A stretch of 64,000 bases of DNA from Hyposmocoma kahamanoa (GCF_003589595.1 NW_020653855.1:4716060-4780059); one strand, 5' to 3'; counted from the stretch's first letter, positions 52,735 through 63,377 are shown. Notes: generated from the sequence alone by a model not told the origin. Program-made: numbers and translations.

Positions 52735-53095
52735 TATTTATATTATAATTATTAATACAAAGATTGAACAATAAGACAAAAATCCTTCGATCCGGCCGGA
52801 TTCGAACCGACGTCTTCTAGCAAACCGTGTCAGGCGCTACACCAACTAAGCCACAGAACGAACCAGCGAGCGGACCTCATGAATTTTTCTATGTGTTCGT
52901 CTTTGTATTTGGTTTTTTCAACGACTTTTTAACCGTAGCGCCATCTATGAGAAATCTAAAGTATTTCGTCACCCAGTTAGATATTTTTACCGCTACCAGC
53001 CCTGGCTAGAGATGTCGCTATTCATTGTATTTCAATTTTTATTGAATTGATATTCAATTATTTTTTATGTGAAATTACTCCACTGGTTTGATATT
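52735..53095 (-). repeat. S1 SINE, full length plus second tail
   Basis: From the right on the minus strand: a partial tail (AATTGAATATCAATTCAAT), then the 5' part (AGCGACATCTCTAGCCAGGG), GATGGCGCTACGGTTAAAA, head TGTGGCTTAGTTGGTGTAGC, B box GGTTCGAATCCGGCC and the tail GTATTAATAATTATAAT. A tail precedes the 5' part, which suggests tandem dimerisation or insertion at another S1 tail. Confidence 0.75.
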
Positions 53096-53346
53096 GTTTT
53101 GTTTTACAGAAGTAATAGTGTTCTGTTATTTTACTTCTTGTTTCCTGTAGGTCTACACCAAGAAATTTGTTTTACAAATAAGCAAAACCCTTTGTTTGCA
53201 TTTTCCTTATGTTAAAATTGATTTGTGTTCTCTTGTGAAGAATGTCATGTGACGAGAACAGTGTTAGGTATGAATGTGGACAACGGGGTGAATGGCGAGT
53301 CTTAACGGGATCCCATGAGCCGGCACCGATCACTGAGGGTGCATAC
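53096..53346. other. No gene recognised
   Basis: Contains a GC-richer stretch at 53.27-53.34 kb (GAGCCGGCACCGATCACTG); no frame or family recognised. Confidence 0.35.
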
Positions 53347-53958
53347 CCGCTCACGGGATACATGCAGCCGTAGACGCATACCACACCTAGAGGTGCCGGT
53401 GATGATTTTACTCGTATACCGATTTATCGGATATCGAAGTTATAACAGGTAAAAACTAATATTAATTGCTATTTCGGTAACTACTCTAGCAAACCATAAA
53501 GTTTTTAATGCCTGGGTCTGTCATTTAAAAAAGATAAACAACTTCAAAAATACGTCACGACAATCGTGTGTGTTATTGTTTGGCCTGGTGATTTCGGTGT
53601 TTATTTATTGAAAACGTACCGTAAGTAGCGTTTTTTAAGTTTACCCTGAATATAAATGTTTATAAACTATACTTTAAGGAGAAATTTCATGGTAAACGTT
53701 AGCACCACTCAAACGGAATATTATCATATTTACCCAAGTACACCAAAAATTTCATTAGTGCTTTTTAAGTGCAGGATTTGCGGTGTATTACTGCATTTTA
53801 TCTGAGATGTTTTTGTCGGTAGTATGGAGGGTATTTATTTAGCAATGCAGAATAATATTTTTTATTTATAAAAACTTGTATTTAAACTGAATGCTTTTCT
53901 AATTTGCGAAACCAAATAGCCGCCATTTTGCGGTAGAAGGAGCGCATCGCGTGAGCGG
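53347..53958. mobile_element. T4 element, copy 2
   Basis: 612 bp, close in sequence to 1288-1893 throughout (for example CATGCAGCCGTAGACGCAT, CACACCTAGAGGTGCCGG, TGTGTGTTATTGTTTGG, AATAGCCGCCATTTTGCGG). The ends are CCGCTCACGGGAT and ATCGCGTGAGCGG, but the flanks ATAC and CTAA are not a clean TTAA pair. The low divergence implies fairly recent activity. Confidence 0.85.
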
Positions 53959-54084
53959 CTAAACATCTTTTTAGTGGGTAGGCCTCCGAGGATCCATCGG
54001 ACGAGCTTGTATCGCCGGGTGAGCCAACAGAGAAGAGTCCCACAAATCGCTCGCAGCGGGGTTCGTGTAACGCATTTTCCTGTG

Positions 54085-54275
54085 CATAAAAAAAGAAAAA
54101 AGTGTATGAATGTTGAGGGTATAAGGGGAAAGGAAGGCCAAAGAAAAGATGGATGGATTATGTGAAATATGAGATGGATAAGAAAGGTATGAAAATGACG
54201 GCTGATAGGGGAGAGTGGAAGAAAAATACATGTTGTGCCGACCCCACTTAGGATAAAGACAGGAAGAAGAAGAAA
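54085..54275 (+). pseudogene. RTE-type LINE C terminus and 3' UTR
   Basis: A frame reads KGRPKKRWMDYVKYEMDKKG then TADRGEWKKNTCCADPT, the characteristic C-terminal end of RTE-type LINEs, followed by CACTTAGGATAAAGACAGG and a GAAGAAGAAG tail. The preceding 53963-54085 segment is unassigned. Confidence 0.8.
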
Positions 54276-54436
54276 AGAAATGCAATAAAAAATCGAACCT
54301 ACGAAAGTGGTACAGAACCACATATCTCAGCCTAAATAAAAAAAAATCTTTTTACCACATCATTATGCTTTGGCATAAATAACATTACGTGGAACGACAA
54401 AATTATGCATACAATTTTCACACATGTTAAGCAAAA

Positions 54437-54697
54437 TTGTGTATACTGCGTTTTATTACCACATTAATCGTTATGACTGTTTGTCGTAGAGTTATTTTAC
54501 TTGTATACCATTGTACAAGCATGCGAAATATGGTGCTGGAGGAGAAAGAAGAAATTTCGTTTGATGAAATGAGAAACGAAGAGGATAGTGCAGGAAAAGT
54601 AAGCTTATTAAAGACAATGGAGAAACGTAGACGACAAATGTTTGAGCATCTTTTTTTTAATACAAAACGACGAGACGAACAGTTACTGAAATGACAA
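54437..54697 (+). pseudogene. Possible RTE-like relic
   Basis: An open frame of 85 codons contains VSLLKTMEKRRRQMFEHLFF followed by DEQLLK, reminiscent of the 'LL.TI..RK..Y.GH' block downstream of RT in some RTE-like elements. Similarity is weak and the surrounding region is undefined. Confidence 0.3.
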
Positions 54698-54790
54698 TTA
54701 AGTAGAACGTAACATATCTTGCGTTAGGCGTAGGCCATTGGTCCCGACACAACAACCGATATTTACCTTGTTTAAAATTTGCGTTATTCT

Positions 54791-55018
54791 CATTGACTTA
54801 CAAATAAATGGACGACGGGTATAATACAAAAACCACGAAAAAAATGTCCCAAGTCAACCTATTCGAAATTTAAATTGTAATGTCATCGCAGTATCGCGCT
54901 GTCAGTCGAACAAATGAAGACTAAAGCGGAGTTTGCCACTCTGTATACGATTTTAACGCCTTACAAGTGCGGACACTTTTTACCGCGGACCCGACGTCCA
55001 TATAATTGTAAGTCAATG
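54791..55018. mobile_element. T1 MITE, copy 3, internally deleted
   Basis: 228 bp with ends CATTGACTTACAAATAAATG and the inverse of CATTGACTTACAATTATATG, lacking about 58 bp of the interior. Perfect 8-bp target duplication GTTATTCT (54783-54790 and 55019-55026). Confidence 0.92.
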
Positions 55019-55026
55019 GTTATTCT

Positions 55027-55476
55027 AAATAGTTCTATCGCGGCTGCATCGTCTCAGCAGGGAATTTCAAACATTCCGCCTAATCATATTTATTCATTTA
55101 TTATAATTTTTATCGGCACTTGAATCAACATCTAGTCTTTTTTGTGAAATAACATATAATAATTTTGTATTCGCATAATAATTTTATTGCTGTTGGAAAA
55201 TTTATTCAAATTTATTGTTATACTCACAATTGTTACGAGGACTTCATAATTATGCGCAAAATTGTTATACCACATAATTTGGACATGAATTGAAATACTC
55301 ATGAAATTTCTGAATTTTCAACAGGCAAATAGACGAAAACTCGACAAAGTAGAGTTATAATATTTTGTATTATGTATAACTGACATTGTGTAATGAGATG
55401 CACGAAAGTAAACTCTCCGCACGAGGTACCATTCCCTTCCTGTACATCGGGCGAATAACTTACGACGACTGGCAAA
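55027..55476. other. No gene recognised
   Basis: AT-rich; no shared repeat found. Confidence 0.4.
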
Positions 55477-55615
55477 TTTAGCAGCAGTAGGGCTTATGAA
55501 AGAATTCGTCCAGGCTAGTACTGCCACCTTATCTATTTCTGCCGCCAAGCACTAATTAACGTGTTCCGCTATTGAAGGGTGAAATTACAGGCACATGGAA
55601 CTTGTCAACTTATGT
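55477..55615 (+). repeat. RB repeat, internally shortened
   Basis: TATGAAAGAATTCGTCCAGG, TACTGCCACCTTATC, TTTCTGCCGCCAAGCAC and GTGAAATTACAGGCACATGG. Confidence 0.65.
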
Positions 55616-55739
55616 AATTACACTTGAAGTCGTCATATTCATTAAACTCTAATGCTCATTCGTAAGGCAGATTCCCTTGAAAATAATGAGCAAAGTCCAG
55701 GTGTCCTGGAGAATACATATTTGAATACATTTATCATTT

Positions 55740-56720
55740 ACATTTATTTAGGTATTTCAAACACCTTAGATCGAGAATACCCGCAAAATTCAAGTACGCA
55801 GAAGTTGTATCATAATTTTTAGAATAAAGTATTTGTTTTAGTATAGTTTTAACCTCGTAAATGGCAAAAGCGTATACATTGCCTCTTCAATGAATTTGTG
55901 ACTTTGTGATGACGACTATGAAGAACAGCTAGTTTATTTTTGTTCCTCGTATTAATGTTATGTCTGTCACTATTATTCATAAACAAATAATGTTCTTCTT
56001 AACATAAATTACATTTTCATAAATGTAATATAACGCTAGTCGCAGAATGTTAATCTTTTTAAACTTATCTCATAAAGACACTGCGGTGCTCTTATTGTAA
56101 ATTACCCTAACCGCACGTTTTTTAACCGACTTCAAAAAAGGAAGAGGTTCTCAATTCGACTGTATGTTTTTTTTTGTATGCATGTTACGCGATAACTCCG
56201 GTATCTGTAAACGGATTTTCGTGATTCTTTTTTTGTTGGAAATGGGGTACTTCCATAGTGGTCCCATTTCATTTTGAAGAAAATCATCCAGCTCGAAGGG
56301 TGGCTGTTCACGCATGAAGATTCATTTTCATAAATAGCGCCTAACATTAATTTAGGAGCAATTACTTTAATGGTTGATTTTGCTATTTCTCCAATTCAAG
56401 GCGTTTTTCTCTTAATATACTTTGAGTAGCAAGAACCGATTTTTATTATCTCCAGTGTCAAGTCCTGTGTCTGTGTCCATAGTGGCGAACTAGGGGATAT
56501 TTCAATAAAACTTAGCAAATAGACGTAATTCCACGTACTTTTAAGGTCGGTTTTTTTAGTACTCTGTACTGAGATGATATAGGACAAAGATTCTATTAAT
56601 ATCGGCGGCATTATTCCAAAGCAAAATGCCGTATGTTATTAGACTGTGAAAGTAGCTGAAGTAAAACAATCTAGCAGTTTCGACGTCTGAAAGATTTACA
56701 CTGCAGAGCTGAAGAGGCTA
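55740..56720 (-). pseudogene. L-delta LINE relic split by T5
   Basis: From the right on the minus strand: DVETARLFYFSYFHSLITYG and LLWNNAADI near 56700-56590. T5 interrupts at 56580-56122. Then RAVRVIYNKSTAVSL, KFKKINILRLALYYIYENVI and VKK near 56120-56010, and C-terminal homology with 15.5 kb to about 55740. Reading across the interruption restores the expected order of LINE blocks. Inactive, with frame changes. Confidence 0.75.
56122..56580 (+). mobile_element. T5 MITE, complete
   Basis: 459 bp from TTTTTTAACCGACTTCAAAA to TTTTAAGGTCGGTTTTTTT and GTACTCTGTACTGAGATG. Located inside an L-delta LINE, which shows independently that T5 is mobile. The LINE appears to have lost a few bases at the junction, so no clean target duplication is visible. 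Confidence 0.85.
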
Positions 56721-57047
56721 CCCACTTCCTCAGAATATCATGAAATTCGTAACCTGAAACGTTACAGTGCTGTCTAACATTATGTTCATATCTAACTAAC
56801 TGCGAGTGTAATGTAAACATTAAACTTGAAAACAATTTTCGATCAAGACACGGATTCTGGGCGGTTTGGCATGAATACAAAGTACAAGGAATATGGAGAA
56901 CATCAAATTGAATTACCAAACTTAATTTGAAATGTTGACGCGATGTTGTAATATTGAATAAAGTATACAAAAAAATATTATACTTTCTGATACTATGAAA
57001 AATTTACGCATTAAGGTAAACTTGAGAGTGAGATTTGTTTCGTTGAC
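56721..57047. other. No gene recognised; perhaps more L-delta
   Basis: Directly upstream of the L-delta coding relic on the minus strand; no further blocks recognised. Confidence 0.3.
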
Positions 57048-57297
57048 ATTGATATTCTAACTTTCCGGATAACTGGAACAACTTTTGTAATAGGGACCTC
57101 AGCAGTTTCATATAGTTTGATGTAATGGGAACCGAATTCAAAGCTCGTTGGTGGCTCAGCCTGAATTTAAATTCTTCCTGTACTGATACGGTACATTTTG
57201 CTTGGGCCGAGCGCTGGGACAATTTCAGAATTAATTTTTTTATAAACCAAATTATAGCCATTTGAAAAATGTGTATCATTGACTACTTACTTACTTA

Positions 57298-57343
57298 CTT
57301 TACATATACCAATGATATTAAAAAATCATTGGTATATGTAAAG
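57298..57343. repeat. 19-bp perfect hairpin
   Basis: CTTTACATATACCAATGAT (57298-57316) and its exact inverse at 57325-57343, 8-nt loop, immediately before the LINE 3' tail GATAGATAGATA. Confidence 0.85.
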
Positions 57344-58030
57344 TAGATAGATAGATAAACACTTTATTGCTCACACACAAGAACAAGAATATTACATAAA
57401 CAACTTAAAACTAATGTGGGCAAAGGCGGTCTTATCGCTAAGAGCGATCTCTTCCGGACAACCTTAGAGTTAGAGGAAAGCTAATCGGAGCGGGAGACGT
57501 AGTGTGCCAATTTTACAAATATAAAAATAAATATATAAAAAAAATGAAATTGTATAAATTAAAAAAAAAACAAAATAAAGACACATAGTAATTTATAAAA
57601 TATTTAAAAAATAATGATATATTATACCTACGTAGATATATGTATATATAAATATACCTAAATAGACTTATACTTACTAATAACTAATACTTACTAATAC
57701 ACACGTTGCAGACTAGGACTGTGATAAAAGGTATTTACGCAATCCGGCTTTGAAAATAGGTAGCGACTTAGAATGTCGGATTTTTGCAGCCTTAATCGTA
57801 AAGGAATTTTTGTAATACTCAGAGCGAGTGGAAGGAGGCTTCAGTAGGTTATCCATTTTAGACCTTAGTTCACTGTAGTGATCATCCAAGATGAAGCGAA
57901 AACGAACCTTAAGGTATGGCGGAGTACGAGAGTCGTATAGAACATTATAAAGAAAGCTGAGAACGTGCTCCTCACGGCGCAACTTGATAGGGAACCACTG
58001 AAGCCCTCTCCTAAATTCAGCCACATGATC
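57344..58030 (-). mobile_element. 5'-truncated LINE tail
   Basis: The coding relic at 57713-58024 reads LQWFPIKLRREEHVLSFLYN, LYDSRTPPYLKVRFRF, LKPPSTRSEYYKNSFTIKAA and FKAGLRKYLLSQ: a normal LINE C terminus, open over 103 codons. About 220 bp of AT-rich 3' UTR follow, then GGTTGTCCGGAAGAGATCGC, CGATAAGACCGCCTTTGCCC and GAGCAATAAAGTGTTTATC with a TATC-type tail ending at 57344. I recognise this 3' end from lepidopteran LINEs. It lies in R4 copy 2. Confidence 0.8.
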
Positions 58031-58120
58031 GAAAAGTGATTAAGTACCTATAGAATACAGCGGTTTTCTTGTAAAATTTCAAGGTAAGTTTGAGTTTTTC
58101 TTTTCCATCATGAAAATTTT

Positions 58121-58400
58121 CATTAATAGAAATAGAAATAGAAACCATTTATTGTAACGCCACATTATAAAAAAAACACAAAAATGAAGACTAATATAAC
58201 TAACAGAAATAACACAAAAAACAGCGTAAAAACATTTCAACAACAAGTTGCATAATACTATACTGACATGTGTGCGGCTGTGGCGTGTACAAAAGGATCC
58301 CATTCAGCTAAAGTCACAACCAAGGCTAGATTGTGACGCTGGTTTTCAATGGGCCCTAGCCGAGTGAGTGAGAGCGACGGACGTATGCGTCCCGGAACAG
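58121..58400 (-). mobile_element. LINE 3' end, second insertion in R4
   Basis: Minus strand: TCGGCTAGGGCCCATTGAAA, GGATCCTTTTGTACACGCC, CAATAAATGG and a final TTTCTATTTCTATTTC microsatellite at 58122-58145. No coding part is seen. The upstream limit is unclear (58401-58763 is unassigned). Confidence 0.6.
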
Positions 58401-58763
58401 ATAATAAAATAAAATAAACTACGTAAATACTTAATCATGAGTGTGTATAGTGTTATTGCAGTGTGTACTCTTATATCGAATAAATACATACATAATCTTT
58501 GCAATATATACATACAGGTATAAGTGTGTGTAGTGTGAAAACAAATTAATAAAATATTTAACACATGTTTAAAGTACATTACTCCAAATACATTAAACAA
58601 GATTATCTATTTTCGTAAAATAAAAGTTCTTTGACTTCAACATTAAACAACTCTTGTTCTTACGCAGTTACTATTTCGAATAATGCTATGTGAATTAATA
58701 TGTTTAAATGTTTATGATTATTAAGTTAAATAAAAATATACAATCAAAATAATTAATCGTATT
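58401..58763. other. No gene recognised; possibly LINE 3' UTR
   Basis: AT-rich sequence between the LINE end and the last R4 piece; may be the rest of that insertion. Confidence 0.3.
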
Positions 58764-58994
58764 TTCACACTGTACCTACAGTCATCAGTGTAGATCCTCG
58801 ATTTTACTACATTTTTTTAAAGTGATTGATTCAACACTCACAGTTATGCGGAATGTACCAAAGCCATCTGAGGTTGTATAGACTCTTAATTGTGTGTCTA
58901 ATTTTTTCATCATCAACAGTTTCATTTTTTTCATATTGTTAATAATCATAATAATATTTGCCAAAGAAGCACACCAATTTTCTGGTATCAAACT

Positions 58995-59160
58995 AGGGAA
59001 TTCCGTGTTCTATGAGTACCAGAGCAACGCAATTTTGGGGCACTTCCCGGAACACCCACACTGGAACAAGGAAAAATTCATTTCCCAAATTGATCCCACC
59101 AGGAACTCCGCAACCAGCGCCCACAATGTAAACCGTTAGACCACCGAAGTTGTCCCATGT
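58995..59160 (-). repeat. Candidate SINE of another family
   Basis: Minus strand begins TCGGTGGTCTAACGGTTTAC (A-box-like) and has GCTGGTTGCGGAGTTCC in B-box position, then GGGAAGTGCCCCAAAATTGC. Single copy here; the B box is poor. Confidence 0.3.
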
Positions 59161-59208
59161 CTTCACATTTTGTGCCATTTAATTTTATTTGTTCTAAACA
59201 TTGACTTA

Positions 59209-59483
59209 CAATTATATGGACGTCGGGTCCGCGCTAAAAAGTGTCCGAACTTATAGGGCGTTAATATCGTATACAGAGCTTCATTCACGCTTTAGTCTTC
59301 GTTTGTTCGACTGACAGCGAAGCAAGCAAAATTAGACAGTACTGCGATGACATTACAATTTAAATTCAACGTTTTAGCTTTTTCATATTCCTTTACATGT
59401 CACTACGTTTAAATAGGTTGACTTGGGACATTTTTTCGTGGTTTTTGTATTAGACCCGTCGTCCATTTATTTGTAAGTCAATG
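59209..59483. mobile_element. T1 MITE, copy 4
   Basis: 275 bp, ends CATTGACTTACAATTATATG and the inverse of CATTGACTTACAAATAAATG. Duplication GTTCTAAA (59201-59208) and GTTCTAAG (59484-59491), 7 of 8. Very similar to copy 2 over its length. Confidence 0.9.
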
Positions 59484-59797
59484 GTTCTAAGCCATGCATG
59501 TTCAAATTTAGAATGAAATTCCATCTGATGTTAATAATGATACATGTTTAAGGAAACATTGTTCTACCAATTTCAATTGTAAGTCACGATGGGTATTCAC
59601 CCGAGCACGGATGCGTAAGCGAGATTAACAATTGTTTGGTAACTTTTCGGCACGTAATGTGTTATTATTTCATAACATGATGTTTATACAAACCATTTCA
59701 AATAATACAGCACGTTGAAATTAATATTGTCACTAAACGAAAGAGTGAACTGGCGAGAAACGGACTTCAATATTTCTGAAAATACATTTACATTTAA
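59484..59797. other. No gene recognised
   Basis: AT-rich; no shared repeat found. Confidence 0.4.
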
Positions 59798-60078
59798 AAA
59801 TTTTGGTAGCCGTAGAGCTTCTTGTGAAAGAGTTTGTCCAAGGAAGTACTGCCACCTTACCTATATCTGCCGTCGAAGCGGTAATATGAGCATTACTGCG
59901 TTCCGGTTTTGAAGGTAAGTGAAACGACAGGCACATGGTACTTGTCTACTTATATCTCAGGGTGACAGACGCAGTGGCAGTGTCTCTCAGATCTTTGCGA
60001 TTTTAAGGTCCGAGTAGCACTGCAACTTATATGGAAAGACATCGCTTAACACTTGTTCGTGCCATCACTTATTATAGT
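59798..60078 (+). repeat. RB repeat, near-complete
   Basis: TTTGGTAGCCGTAGAGCTTC, GTGAAAGAGTTTGTCCAAGG, CTGCGTTCCGGTTTTGAAGG, CTCAGGGTGACAGACGCAG and TAGCACTGCAACTTATATGG, ending near 60078. Confidence 0.7.
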
Positions 60079-60094
60079 ATGTTAAATAATTGTA

Positions 60095-60375
60095 ACTTAT
60101 TTATAAAAAAAACAGACTTCAAAAGTTTGTGAAATTACATCTATTTGCCAAGTTTGGACCGGAAAGTGTGCGAAATTCGATTAATTCCCTAGTTTGCCAC
60201 CATTAGAGGTGAAATATGTTCTTCAAATTTAAATGAGACCAATACTCAGGTACCCTCTTTCCAACAAAGAAAGAATCATCAAAATCGGTTCACAAATGAC
60301 GGAGTTATCGAGTGTCATACATGAAAAAAACACAGTTGAATTGAGAACCTTCTGCTTTCTGAAGTCGGTTAAAAA
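60095..60375 (-). mobile_element. T5 MITE, diverged
   Basis: AACAGACTTCAAAAGTTTGTG at one end, AAAATCGGTTCACAAATGAC inside, and CTGAAGTCGGTTAAAAAA at the other. Diverged subfamily with an internal deletion. Confidence 0.65.
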
Positions 60376-60499
60376 AGCGAAGTATTTCTTTTGCTCTGTG
60401 ATTGGGGTTTCAAAAAGGGAGTCGACAAGGCTCTGAAAGGCTGGCAACGCATAAGGTCCAAAGATACAGAAGTCCACGGGTGACTATGACCATCAAACA

Positions 60500-61110
60500 T
60501 CAATAAAATAAAATAAAAAAATAAAAGAATTTATACATAGCAAAACAGTAAAAGTAAATTGAGACAAAAGGCATAGGCTCACCTTATGTTGAAACAGCGA
60601 TGGTACAGTGCAGCGCTGTTTTTCAACCTCTGCGTTTATGGTATTGAACGGGAGTCATTGCTAAAAGGGCTTTAATCTTACATCTGTTCCTTATAAACTA
60701 GCTCGTAAGGATATCCAAAATAACAAATGCACATAAAGTTATAATGATAGTTATAATAATAATTAATGTCTAAAAAAAAAGGAAAAGAAAAAACAATACA
60801 CGTAAACAAGTTCATGGGGTTCGACATTGTGTGTTATGTCTCTTATTATTTCAATAGTTATTTATCTTAGGGATTTGTGTGTGAAAGTATTTTACTATTT
60901 TCAAAGTTTTACAGCAAGCATGCTTCAAGTTTCCTCATTATCTGCAGCAAGTTGTCGTCGTAATAATTTGCTTTAAAACTATTAATACTCATTTGATTCC
61001 TTAGCGGTGGGGGCAACTCATTCCAGATACCTGCTGCACAATACTTGAAACAGCCCTTGTAATGTACAGTTTTATGTTTAAGTATACATAATGAATTCAA
61101 AGTGACAGAT
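60500..61110 (-). mobile_element. 5'-truncated LINE tail
   Basis: The minus strand at 61100-60909 encodes YKGCFKYCAAGIWNELPPPL followed by RNQMSINSFKANYYDD, a common LINE C-terminal pattern ('F.Y.A...WN.LP..LR....SF'). A 3' UTR of about 400 bp ends in a TTTTATTTTATTTT-type tail near 60502. Confidence 0.6.
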
Positions 61111-61453
61111 CGCAGACCTTTATGTACAGTATCTTCTTTCCACGTGAGTTTTGTTAGTGTAATTTTAATTTTTCAAAGAGGTATTCAAGGTTTTTACTCC
61201 ATATTACCTTTTGAATCAAGTGGCTCATCTGCTTGTTTGCTCGTTACTTTACATTTTAAAAAAGTACTCACGAACAAAATATCACTCATTTCAAGTGTGA
61301 CGTAAATAAATGATATTGATTAATAATTTATTACATCACCAGACGTGGGTCGATATATCGACATTCATCAAATCGACGAAACACTTCGAATAAGTATCTG
61401 TATACATCTATATACATAATTTATGTATAATCGTGTAATTGATTCTACAGTTA
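61111..61453. other. No gene recognised
   Basis: AT-rich; no shared repeat found. Confidence 0.4.
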
Positions 61454-61937
61454 AGCCGGATTTACATTTTTCTGACGTGTCGTGTCGTGTCGTGACGCGT
61501 CAGTACGGTTTCGGTTTCATACATATAATGTGGTTACATTAATACTCAATACTCAATACTCAATATATTTATTGCATTCATATGGTAAACATGTCTTAAA
61601 TTTAAAATAATGCTACACATATGAGCTTTTTATTAGGGATAACAATAACAGAAGAGGTAGGCCGACGTTTCAATTATTAATTAAAATTGTTATTTATCAA
61701 ATAATAATAAAAAAAATAATGTCATATAATAATAAAGAAATACGTCATATTATGAGTAGATTTATGTCACTTGAAAGTTTGAATTTAATTAGATTATAAT
61801 TATAGATATATAATTATATACTATAAAGTCATGCCACTGTAGTGCTACTACAGTAGCATAACCTACAGTATATAATTAACATTTATTTAGTATTCATTAT
61901 AATGTTATTATTTTTATTTGTCATCAAAGTATTAATT

Positions 61938-62450
61938 TCAATTGTAATAACATTTATTAATAAGATGTAATTTTAATTTATTTAGAAACAGTGAATATTT
62001 TTCCTCGCTTTTAATAATGCGCGGGAGCTCATTGAATATCCTCACCGACATCGAGTGGGGACTTGAGCTGTGTATGTGTAGCCGAGATCGTGGCAGAAGC
62101 AATCTATTACGTGGTCTAAAAGTGTGTCGTTGAGGCAGGTCATCAGTGTTAGTGTAAAAGTCAGGGTGTTGTTTAATAAATTTACAAGTTTCTAAAATAT
62201 ATATAGAACACAAAGTCAAAATTTTAAATTGTTTAAAGTGCGGTCTGCAGCTATCCGTACTACTCAAATTGCCAAGAATACGGATGCATCTTTTCTGGAT
62301 TGTAAATATTTCTCGTGGGTGCACACTATTTCCCCAAAGGATAATTCCGTAACTTAGGTGGGAATGAGTGTAAGCATAATAAGCGGCCATTGCAGTCATT
62401 AGGTCAGTCGTTTTCTTTATCTCTCTCAATGCGTACGTGAAACTAGACAA
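61938..62450 (-). pseudogene. L-gamma ORF2 C-terminal part
   Basis: 170 codons open after the frameshift at about 62455: YALREIKKTTDLMTAMAAYY, YTHSHLSYGIILWGNSVHPR, IFTIQKRCIRILGNLSSTDS and, near the end, SVRIFNELPRIIKSEEKYSL. This is the normal thumb-to-C-terminus order, ending at a stop at 61938. The N-terminal limit is set by the frame change, not a start codon. Confidence 0.8.
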
Positions 62451-62457
62451 CTTTTTC

Positions 62458-63063
62458 TTAATTTTTTGTATGACATTTCCAATTCACATGCGTGTCTATA
62501 TTTAAACCCAGCAAAGTGAAGCTGTGTACTGTTTCTACAGGCGTGTTATTATATGCATATACTAAGTGTAGTGGAGTTTTTTGCGGTTGGTGAAATTGCA
62601 TAATCTTTGTTTTATTTAAATTTATATCCAAGTTATGGTCAGACATCCAGTTTATGACCTCAGTGAAAACATGGTGAATTTTTGCATTCACGTTGTCGCC
62701 GGTACCACATGATGTCAAAAGTGAAACATCGTCGGCAAACATGACACAGTGTTCAGAAATAGATTTAGGTAAGTCATTGATATAGATTAGAAAATGTAAA
62801 CATCCAATCACGCTGCCCTGCGGTATTGAACTTGTCATGTAATGCTGGTCAGATCTAACGTTACGTATTGTACATGTATTATAGTCAAAAAATTCTATGT
62901 CAACATACTGAACTCGTTTTTGTAAATAAGATTGCAACCACTTGTATGCTTCTCCCCTAATACCTATACAATACAGTTTTCTTAGCAGAATATTATATTG
63001 CATTTTATCATAGGCTTTCGTCATATCTAATAACATTCCGATCGCGTACTGTCGCTTATTCAA
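62458..63063 (-). pseudogene. L-gamma reverse transcriptase core
   Basis: 201 codons: GMLLDMTKAYDKMQYNILLR (RT palm, first aspartate), SSIPQGSVIGCLHFLIYIND, then catalytic FADD (109-112 from 63063), LNLNKTK-like INLNKTKIMQF and LLGLNIDTHVNWK before the frameshift at 62458. The block usually reading GPLLF is GCLHF here, a change at a conserved site. Both catalytic aspartates remain. The frame begins at a stop/frame change near 63064 rather than at a true start. Confidence 0.85.
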
Positions 63064-63377
63064 AATATTTAATATTTATTGTATATATTTATAAACGGCT
63101 AAAGTAGTAGATCTGTTTTTTCTAAAACCATTTTGTGAATCTGTGAACAGTTCATACTTTTCACAGTAAGAATAAATTCGATTGCACATAGCCTTTTCAA
63201 ATATCTTAGACGATGTGGGTAGTAGTGCTATTGGTCTATAATTATTTGGGTCCAATTTAGTACTTTTTTGTGTATAGGTTTTATAATGGCTACTTTTAAC
63301 TGGTCCGGAAAAGTTCCTTCAAGAAAAGATTGATTCACTAGTAGGTAGTACGGCAAAGTTAGTTCATCAGCACACAT
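63064..63377 (-). pseudogene. L-gamma reverse transcriptase N-terminal motifs
   Basis: In a different frame, the minus strand reads NYRPIALLPTSSKIFEKAMC and FTDSQNGFRKNRSTTLAVYK near 63250-63070, preceded, after another frame change, by LEGTFPDQLKVAIIKPIHKK near 63330-63275. These are RT motifs 0-2. The element is truncated upstream of them. Confidence 0.75.

Larger units (their letters stand above)
57048..58905 (-). repeat. Old repeat R4, copy 2, split by two LINE tails
   Basis: R4 sequence occupies 57048-57285, 58047-58120 and 58764-58905; the gaps are LINE 3' ends inserted in the same (minus) orientation. The right part has AAAGTGATTGATTCAACAC and GAGGTTGTATAGACTCTTAA as in copy 1. A minus-strand frame at 57004-57279 covers part of R4 but is not conserved in copy 1. 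Confidence 0.55.
61542..63377 (-). mobile_element. L-gamma LINE, 5'-truncated
   Basis: A 1.8-kb LINE in minus orientation within T7. The 3' end has TGCAATAAATATATTGAGTA and a three-unit AGTATTG microsatellite at 61542-61562. Possible target duplication TTACATTA (61534-61541) and TTATATTA (63378-63385), 7 of 8. Endonuclease and N-terminal parts are missing. Confidence 0.8.

Noticed and set aside
57004..57279. 91-codon frame in R4 as a transposase fragment
   Set aside because: The frame is not kept in the other R4 copy and I could not assign any transposase motif with confidence.
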